The notes beneath the pieces are model-generated. The model had not been told where the DNA came from, made no database searches, and saw only the letters and a list, made by a program, of their open reading frames with translations. The position numbers and the translations under genes are program-made. A DNA stretch of 10,857 nucleotides, taken from assembly GCA_004554085.1 (NCBI GenBank), contig SFNY01000081.1:1-10857 (forward strand), in the 5' to 3' direction. This stretch comes from Clostridiales bacterium. GTDB lineage: Bacteria; Bacillota; Clostridia; Christensenellales; Aristaeellaceae. How positions within the stretch are numbered: position 1 is the stretch's first letter; each line of letters starts with the position of its first letter. Of the stretch, positions 6,267 to 10,857 are shown piece by piece.

Positions 6267-7081
6267 AGTTCCACCGCCATTTCTTCCACCGTCAGCGTAT
6301 CCTTGGGCACGTTCACGCCCGCCTCGCGCAGCTTTGCGGAGAGCTTCATCATCTCCGGCACGTCCAGGCCGTACATCAGCACCTGATCCACGTTGGAAAA
6401 CACCTGCCGGGGCTCGCCGATCAGCTCCACCTTGCCGTCCTCCATCACCACCACACGGTCGGCCTGCACGGCCTCCTCCATGAAGTGGGTGATCCAGATG
6501 ACCGTGATGCCCTCCTCCTGATTGATGCGCCGAGCCAGCCGGAACACGTCGCGCCGACCGATGGGATCGAGCATCGCGGTGGATTCGTCGAACACAATAA
6601 TCTTCGGCCGCATGGCCAACACGCCCGCGATGGCCACCCGCTGCTTCTGTCCGCCAGAGAGCATGGACGGCGAGGATAGCGCGCGCTCGCGCATGCCAAC
6701 CTCGGTCAGTGCCTCGTCCACCCGCCTGCGGATCTCCTCCGAGGGCACGCCCCGGTTCTCCAGGCCGAAGGCGCAGTCCTCCTCCACCACGGTGGCCACG
6801 ATCTGGTTGTCCGGGTTCTGGAACACCATGCCGCACACCTCGCGCACCGGATAGGGATCGTCCTCCGTCGCCACCAGGCCGTCCACCTCCACCGTGCCGG
6901 AGGTGGGCAGCAGCAGCGCGTTGAGCAGCCGCGCCAGCGTGGATTTTCCGCTGCCGTTTCTGCCCAGCACCGCAAGAAATTCGCCCGCCTGCACGTCCAG
7001 GCACACGCCGTCGACGGCAGGGTGCTCGTTTCCTTCATATTGATATACAACGTCCTTGAGACGGATAATTGTTTCAGGCAT
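6251..7081 (-). CDS. ecfA1: Energy-coupling factor transporter ATPase EcfA1
   Basis: The 276-residue ABC ATPase has Walker A GRNGSGKST (40-48), Q-loop Gln88 in VFQNPDNQIV, signature LSGGQKQR (141-148), Walker B IIVFDES (161-167) and switch His199 in WITH. The Walker B-adjacent DESTAMLDP, in place of the usual DEPxxxLD, is characteristic of EcfA1. With EcfA2 it forms the nucleotide-binding pair of the ECF module. It is the first gene of the operon. The start at 7081 is supported by CGGAGGT about 7 nt upstream, and an extended -10 promoter lies about 21 nt upstream of the ATG. Confidence 0.96.
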   Translation of the reverse strand: MPETIIRLKDVVYQYEGNEHPAVDGVCLDVQAGEFLAVLGRNGSGKSTLARLLNALLLPTSGTVEVDGLVATEDDPYPVREVCGMVFQNPDNQIVATVVEEDCAFGLENRGVPSEEIRRRVDEALTEVGMRERALSSPSMLSGGQKQRVAIAGVLAMRPKIIVFDESTAMLDPIGRRDVFRLARRINQEEGITVIWITHFMEEAVQADRVVVMEDGKVELIGEPRQVFSNVDQVLMYGLDVPEMMKLSAKLREAGVNVPKDTLTVEEMAVELCRLK

Positions 7082-7101
7082 AGCGATACCTCCGAGCCTG
7101 A

Positions 7102-7107
7102 ATTATA
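7102..7107 (-). promoter_or_regulatory. Extended -10 promoter for the ecf operon
   Basis: On the minus strand TATAAT at 7102-7107 is preceded by TGT, an extended -10 element. No good -35 hexamer is visible at 16-18 nt spacing. The distance to the ATG implies a very short leader of roughly 10-15 nt that contains only the ribosome binding site. Confidence 0.5.
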
Positions 7108-7134
7108 ACATTGCATCGTTAAATAATGCACGTT
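7108..7134. promoter_or_regulatory. Imperfect inverted repeat just upstream of the ecf -10 box
   Basis: TTGCAT (7111-7116) and ATGCA (7126-7130) are inverted copies separated by 9 nt, and flanking AAC/GTT extends the symmetry with one bulge. The repeat covers the -35 region of the ecf promoter, where a repressor or activator could bind. No regulator is recognised from the sequence. Confidence 0.25.
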
Positions 7135-7235
7135 TTCAGTTTAGTTTTGTATGTACTCCCCGTCCAATTCCGCAAAATGTTAGAAAAACCGCTTTCATTT
7201 CAGAAAACTAACTTTTATTTCGTCGAGTTATGTGG

Positions 7236-7265
7236 TAAAATGTAGTCACAATCTTGCTTAAGGAG
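7236..7265 (+). promoter_or_regulatory. Likely -10 box and ribosome binding site for pgk-tpiA-gpmI
   Basis: TAAAAT at 7236-7241 is a plausible -10 element (five of six), with an AT-rich but poorly matching -35 region around 7213-7218. AAGGAG at 7260-7265 lies 9 nt before the ATG at 7275, which supports that codon as the true original start of pgk. The rest of the 7135-7235 interval is AT-rich and holds no gene that I can see. Confidence 0.5.
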
Positions 7266-7274
7266 TGAGCGAAA

Positions 7275-9159
7275 ATGAATCTGAACAAAATGACCGTTGA
7301 AGATATCCAGGTTTCCGGCAAGAAAGTGCTCGTCCGCTGCGGCGCTGCCCACCATCAAGTATCTGCTCGAGCACAACGCCGCCGTCATCCTGTGCTCCCA
7401 CCTGGGCCGCCCCAAGGGAGAGTTCAACATGAAGTACTCCCTGGCCCCCGTCGCAAAGCGCCTGTCCGAGAAGCTGGGCTTCGAGGTCAAGCTGGCAAAG
7501 GACGTCATTGGCCCCGATGCCAAGAAGCTGGCCGCCGAGGTCGAGCCCGGCAAGGCCGTGCTGCTGGAGAACGTCCGCTTCCACGCTGAAGAGGAGAAGA
7601 ACGATCCCGCGTTCGCCAAGGAGCTGGCTTCCATGGCGGAGATCTACGTCTCCGACGCCTTCGGCACCGTGCATCGCGCCCATGCTTCCACCGCCGGCGT
7701 GGCACAGTACCTGCCCGCAGTCGCAGGCTTCCTGATCGGCAAGGAACTGGAGTTCCTGGGCAACGCCGTGGAGAACCCGGTTCGTCCCTTCGTCGCCATC
7801 CTGGGCGGCGCCAAGGTCAAGGACAAGATCGGCGTCATCAAGAGCCTGCTGAACAAGGTCGACACCCTGGTCATCGGCGGCGGCATGAGCTACACCTTCC
7901 AGGTCGCCATGGGCGGCAAGGTTGGCCGTTCCCTGCTGGACGAGGAGCGCATCGGTCTGGCCAAGGAGCTGATCGAGGAAGCCGAGCAGAAGGGCGTCAA
8001 GCTCCTGCTGCCCGTTGACAACGTCTGCGGCGACTCCTTCTCCAACGACTGCGAGCGCATCACCGCCCATTCCCGCAACATTCCGGACAACTTCGAAGGC
8101 ATGGACATCGGCCCGGAGACCGTGGCCCTGTTCACCGAGGAAGTCAAGAAGGCCCGCACCATCGTCTGGAACGGCCCGATGGGCTGCTTCGAGATGCCCA
8201 ACTTCGCCAAGGGCACCCTAGCCATCGCACAGGCCATGGCTGAGTCCAGCGCCATCACCATCATCGGCGGCGGCGACTCCGCAGCTGCGGTCACCCAGAT
8301 GGGTCTGGCCGACAAGATGAGCCACATCTCCACCGGCGGCGGCGCTTCCCTGGAGTTCCTCGAGGGCAAGCAGCTCCCCGGCGTCGTGTGCCTGAACGAC
8401 CGCGTCATCCCCGAGCGCCGTCCGATCATCGCCGGCAATTGGAAGATGAACAAGACCCCCGAGGAGGCCGCCAAGCTGGTCACCGACCTGATCCCGCTGG
8501 TGAAGAACGCCAAGTGCGACGTGGTCGTCTGCACCCCCGCCGTGTGCTTCGCCGCCGTAAAGCCCATCATCGAGGGCACCAACATCAAGCTGGGCGCGCA
8601 GAACGTCCACTTCAAGGCTTCCGGCGCCTACACCGGTGAGCTGAGCGCCGACATGCTCAAGGCAGCTGGCTGCGAGTACGTCATCATCGGCCACTCCGAG
8701 CGCCGCCAGTACTTCGGCGAGACCGACAAGACCGTGAACCTGCGCACCGTCGCCGCCGTCAAGGCCGGCCTAAAGGCCATCGTCTGCGTCGGCGAGATGA
8801 AGGACGAGCGCGAAGCCGGCTACACCGATATGATCGTCACCTATCAGACCCAGATGGCGCTGCACGGCCTGGCCGGCGCGGAGCTGGACAACGTGGTTAT
8901 CGCATACGAGCCCGTGTGGGCCATCGGCACTGGACTTACCGCCACCGACGAGGAAGCCAACCGCACCATCGGCGTGATCCGCAAGGCCATCGCCCAGAAG
9001 TTCGGCCGCAACATCGCCGAGAAGATGCGCATCCAGTACGGCGGAAGCATGAAGGGCTCCAACGTCAAGGGCCTGATGGCGCAGCCGGAAATCGACGGCG
9101 GCCTCATCGGCGGCGCATCCCTCGAGGCGGATAAGTTCGCTGAGGTGGTGAACTACTGA
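7275..9159 (+). CDS. pgk-tpiA: Fused phosphoglycerate kinase / triose-phosphate isomerase, 5' end frameshifted
   Basis: The first part is phosphoglycerate kinase (1,3-bisphosphoglycerate + ADP to 3-phosphoglycerate + ATP), with ILCSHLGRPKGEF, LLENVRFH, TVHRAHAST, GGAKVKDKIGV, the WNGPMGCFE loop and GGGDSAAAV. It runs without a stop through LPGVVCLNDR into triose-phosphate isomerase, which begins at about 8416 (RRPIIAGNWKMN). Numbered from the TTG at 7297, the isomerase catalytic residues are Lys383, His466 (GHSERR) and Glu538 (AYEPVWAIGTG). No internal start or ribosome binding site separates the halves. Such fusions are known, for example in Thermotoga maritima. The true start, by AAGGAG, is ATG 7275, giving MNLNKMTVEDIQVSGKKVLVRC. 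The frame then breaks at about 7341, where a segment like DFNVPLKDG..TDD.RI is missing. Downstream the frame continues intact to 9159. The only start in the downstream frame is a TTG at 7297 without a ribosome binding site. As written, the kinase should be inactive or unmade unless this is a sequence error. Confidence 0.88.
7338..7344 (+). other. pgk: Deletion/frameshift junction in pgk
   Basis: The codons for VRC end at 7340. The codons for ALPTIKYL resume at 7342 in the +1 frame, with a single G between. Bacterial Pgk proteins have about 19 residues here (consensus DFNVPxxxGxxTDDxRIxA), so roughly 56 nt appear to be missing. The lost part includes the conserved Asp, Asn and Arg that bind 3-phosphoglycerate. 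Confidence 0.8.
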
Positions 9160-10715
9160 TGTCTACCACTGCACTGTTGATTCTTGACGGATTTGGGATC
9201 GGTTCTTCCGATCCCAAGTCCAACGCCATCCTCGCCCAGGGCACGCCGAACATCGACGCACTGAAGGCGAAGTATTCCGTGACCGCCATCGGCGCATCCG
9301 GTCTGGACGTTGGTCTGCCGGATGGTCAGATGGGCAACTCCGAGGTCGGTCACACCAACATCGGCGCGGGCCGCGTGGTCTACCAGATGCTGGTGAAGAT
9401 CACCAAGGACATTCAGGACGGCGTGTTCTTTGAAAACAAGGCGCTGCTGGGCGCAATGGAGAACTGCAAGGCAAACAATTCCGCCCTGCATCTGATCGGC
9501 CTGGTCTCCCCCGGCGGCGTGCATTCCCACACCGAGCACCTCTACGGTCTGCTGGAGATGGCAAAGCGCAACGGCATCGAGAAGGTGTACGTGCACGCGC
9601 TGCTCGACGGCCGCGACGTTCCCCCGGATTCCGGCTGGGAGTATGTGCAGCAGCTCGAGGATAAGATGAAGGAAATCGGTGTCGGCAGGATCGCCACCAC
9701 CATGGGCCGCCTGTACGCCATGGACCGCGACTTCGCCTGGGAGCGCGTGGAGAAGGCCTACAACGCCATGGTTTGCGCCGAGGGCATTCAGGCCACCGAC
9801 GCGGTCAAGGCCATCCGCGATTCCTATGAGGTCGTGGACGAGACCGGCAAGCACCTGACGGACGAGTTCGTGCTGCCCACCGTGCTGGATGCAAACGGCA
9901 CGATCAAGGCCAACGACTCCGTGGTGTTCTTCAACTTCCGCCCTGACCGCGCCCGTGAGATCACCCGTGCCTTCGTGGATCCGGATTTCACCGGCTTTGA
10001 GCGCAAGCACGGCTTCTTCCCGCTGCACTACGTCTGCATGACGCAGTACGACGCGACGATGCCCAACGTGACCATCGCCTATCCGCCGGAGAGCCTGTCC
10101 ATGACCATGGGCGAGTACCTCTCCAAATGCGGCAAGACCCAGCTGCGCATCGCCGAGACCCAGAAGTACGCCCACGTCACCTTCTTCTTCAACGGCGGCG
10201 AGGAGCGCACCTTCCCCGGTGAGGATCGCATCCTGGTGCCCTCCCCGTCCTCCGAGGAGGTTCCCACCTTCGATCTCAAGCCCGAGATGAGCGCCTATGA
10301 GGTTACCGACGCGGTGCTGCCCTGCATCAACGAGGACAAGTACGACGTCATCATCCTCAACTACGCCAACTGCGACATGGTCGGCCACACCGGCGTGATG
10401 CAAGCCGCCATGAAGGCCGTCAAGACCGTGGACGAGTGCGTCGGCAAGGTCGTGGATGCCATTGTGAAGAAGGGCGGCAAGTGCATTATCACCGCCGACC
10501 ACGGCAACGCGGATCAGATGATCGACCCCACCTCCGGCGGCCCCTTCACCGCGCACACCACCAACCCGGTGCCAGTGATCGTGATCGATCCCGAGAAGCC
10601 GAAGCAGGAGCTGCGCGAGACTGGCCGTCTGTGCGACCTCTGCCCCACCATGCTGGACATGATGGGCCTGGAACAGCCGAAGGAAATGACCGGCGAGTCC
10701 CTGATCAAGCACTAA
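9159..10715 (+). CDS. gpmI: 2,3-bisphosphoglycerate-independent phosphoglycerate mutase
   Basis: The 518-residue protein interconverts 3- and 2-phosphoglycerate, using two manganese ions and a phosphoserine intermediate and no bisphosphoglycerate cofactor. Metal-binding Asp10 is in LLILDGFG, and the catalytic serine is Ser61 in MGNSEVGHTNIGAGR. The substrate-binding HALLDGRDVPP lies near 147-157. NFRPDRAREITRAF, NYANCDMVGHTG and ITADHGNADQM supply the remaining substrate and metal ligands. The length is normal for GpmI (about 510). The ATG overlaps the tpiA stop by 1 nt (TGATG), with GAGGTG inside the end of tpiA, so it is translationally coupled to the fusion gene. It completes a cluster of consecutive lower-glycolysis enzymes, although enolase is not in the window. 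Confidence 0.97.
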   Translation: MSTTALLILDGFGIGSSDPKSNAILAQGTPNIDALKAKYSVTAIGASGLDVGLPDGQMGNSEVGHTNIGAGRVVYQMLVKITKDIQDGVFFENKALLGAMENCKANNSALHLIGLVSPGGVHSHTEHLYGLLEMAKRNGIEKVYVHALLDGRDVPPDSGWEYVQQLEDKMKEIGVGRIATTMGRLYAMDRDFAWERVEKAYNAMVCAEGIQATDAVKAIRDSYEVVDETGKHLTDEFVLPTVLDANGTIKANDSVVFFNFRPDRAREITRAFVDPDFTGFERKHGFFPLHYVCMTQYDATMPNVTIAYPPESLSMTMGEYLSKCGKTQLRIAETQKYAHVTFFFNGGEERTFPGEDRILVPSPSSEEVPTFDLKPEMSAYEVTDAVLPCINEDKYDVIILNYANCDMVGHTGVMQAAMKAVKTVDECVGKVVDAIVKKGGKCIITADHGNADQMIDPTSGGPFTAHTTNPVPVIVIDPEKPKQELRETGRLCDLCPTMLDMMGLEQPKEMTGESLIKH

Positions 10716-10724
10716 ACCATACGA

Positions 10725-10780
10725 AAGAGCCGTATTGCTGCGGCTCTTCAGCTTGTCAAAAAAGTCTTTTTGACAAGCTG
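10725..10780 (+). terminator. Two tandem hairpins after gpmI, probable terminator region
   Basis: The first hairpin is AAGAGCCG (10725-10732) paired with its complement at 10741-10748. It begins 10 nt after the gpmI stop. The second is a perfect 14-bp stem, CAGCTTGTCAAAAA (10749-10762) with its complement at 10767-10780 and a 4-nt loop. Neither is directly followed by a T run; the only T tract lies inside the second stem (10767-10771). The pair could end transcription of the glycolytic operon or stabilise its mRNA, but it does not have classical terminator form. Confidence 0.5.
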
Positions 10781-10845
10781 GTGGACGGGGGAGTATCTCC
10801 CCCGCCACTACCACCCCTACCAGTTTTTGCTTGAATTGCAAGCAA
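10781..10845. repeat. Two further hairpins at the right edge
   Basis: CGGGGGAG (10786-10793) and its perfect complement (10797-10804) flank a 3-nt loop, and GTGG/CCAC extend the stem with one bulged A. A fourth hairpin, TTGCTTG (10827-10833) with CAAGCAA (10839-10845), follows. With the two hairpins before them they form a dense structured block of about 120 nt, which may be a dispersed intergenic repeat. No gene is supported here. Confidence 0.6.
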
Positions 10846-10857
10846 TTCCGGTCGCAA

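Noticed and set aside
3738..6386. Very long plus-strand open frame of about 882 codons
   Set aside because: It lies opposite truA, ecfT and ecfA2. The translation is rich in His, Gln, Arg and Ala with no recognisable domain, and it spans several gene boundaries of the other strand, so it is a shadow.
6267..7004. N-terminal extension of EcfA2 upstream of GTG 6266
   Set aside because: The frame is open, but it is the out-of-frame reading of ecfA1. EcfA2 proteins begin at the SIEVKHLTHVY segment.
7297..7341. TTG 7297 as the real start of the Pgk-TpiA protein
   Set aside because: It has no ribosome binding site, and its first residues do not resemble Pgk. The other frame from ATG 7275 gives a good Pgk N-terminus, so the TTG start is an artefact of the frameshift.
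10716..10834. Coding sequence in the tail after gpmI (for example frames reading SLFDKL)
   Set aside because: These frames only translate the hairpin repeat region; there is no start with a ribosome binding site.
9153..10841. Minus-strand open frame of about 562 codons opposite gpmI
   Set aside because: Its reading is complementary to the well-supported gpmI gene and it begins in the hairpin cluster. It has no domain and no ribosome binding site.

Overview
The window reads as chromosomal DNA of a GC-rich, low-oxygen Firmicute of the class Clostridia, probably a gut lineage. The evidence is strong AGGAGG ribosome binding sites, an ECF transporter core (EcfA1-EcfA2-EcfT) followed by truA, a GGGtGRT protein beside an IscU/NifU-like scaffold, and a cofactor-independent phosphoglycerate mutase. 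The exact family or genus cannot be fixed from this sequence.

Layout: 1-473 is an AT-richer, gene-poor stretch. It holds the decayed 3' end of a tyrosine recombinase (integrase), an array of six TGTCCCC repeats plus one inverted copy, and a strong hairpin terminator. From 474 to 7081 everything is on the minus strand. Read in the direction of transcription (from 7081 down) it is ecfA1, ecfA2, ecfT, truA, a short pyrophosphatase-like gene, ybaK and a HAD phosphatase. These seven genes overlap or are separated by at most about 15 nt, so they look like one operon. After a 122-nt gap with its own promoter come an IscU/NifU-like scaffold and a GGGtGRT protein. A 193-nt divergent promoter region (7082-7274) separates this block from the plus-strand glycolytic genes. 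Those are a phosphoglycerate kinase fused in frame to triose-phosphate isomerase (pgk-tpiA), then gpmI, which starts on the last base of the tpiA stop codon. The window ends in a cluster of four consecutive hairpins after gpmI.

Function: the minus-strand operon combines vitamin/metal uptake (the shared ECF energizing module; no substrate-binding S component is present here) with translation-quality functions (TruA pseudouridylation, YbaK proofreading) and small phosphatases. The plus-strand genes encode consecutive steps of lower glycolysis: triose-phosphate isomerase, phosphoglycerate kinase and phosphoglycerate mutase.

The points most worth attention are: (1) the scaffold/GGGtGRT pair, a conserved-looking but functionally undescribed unit; (2) the Pgk-TpiA fusion; (3) a deletion of roughly 56 nt with a frameshift at the 5' end of pgk, which removes substrate-binding residues from an otherwise pristine gene; (4) the integrase remnant with its repeat array; (5) the hairpin cluster at the right edge. 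I see no CRISPR array, tRNA, rRNA or complete mobile element.
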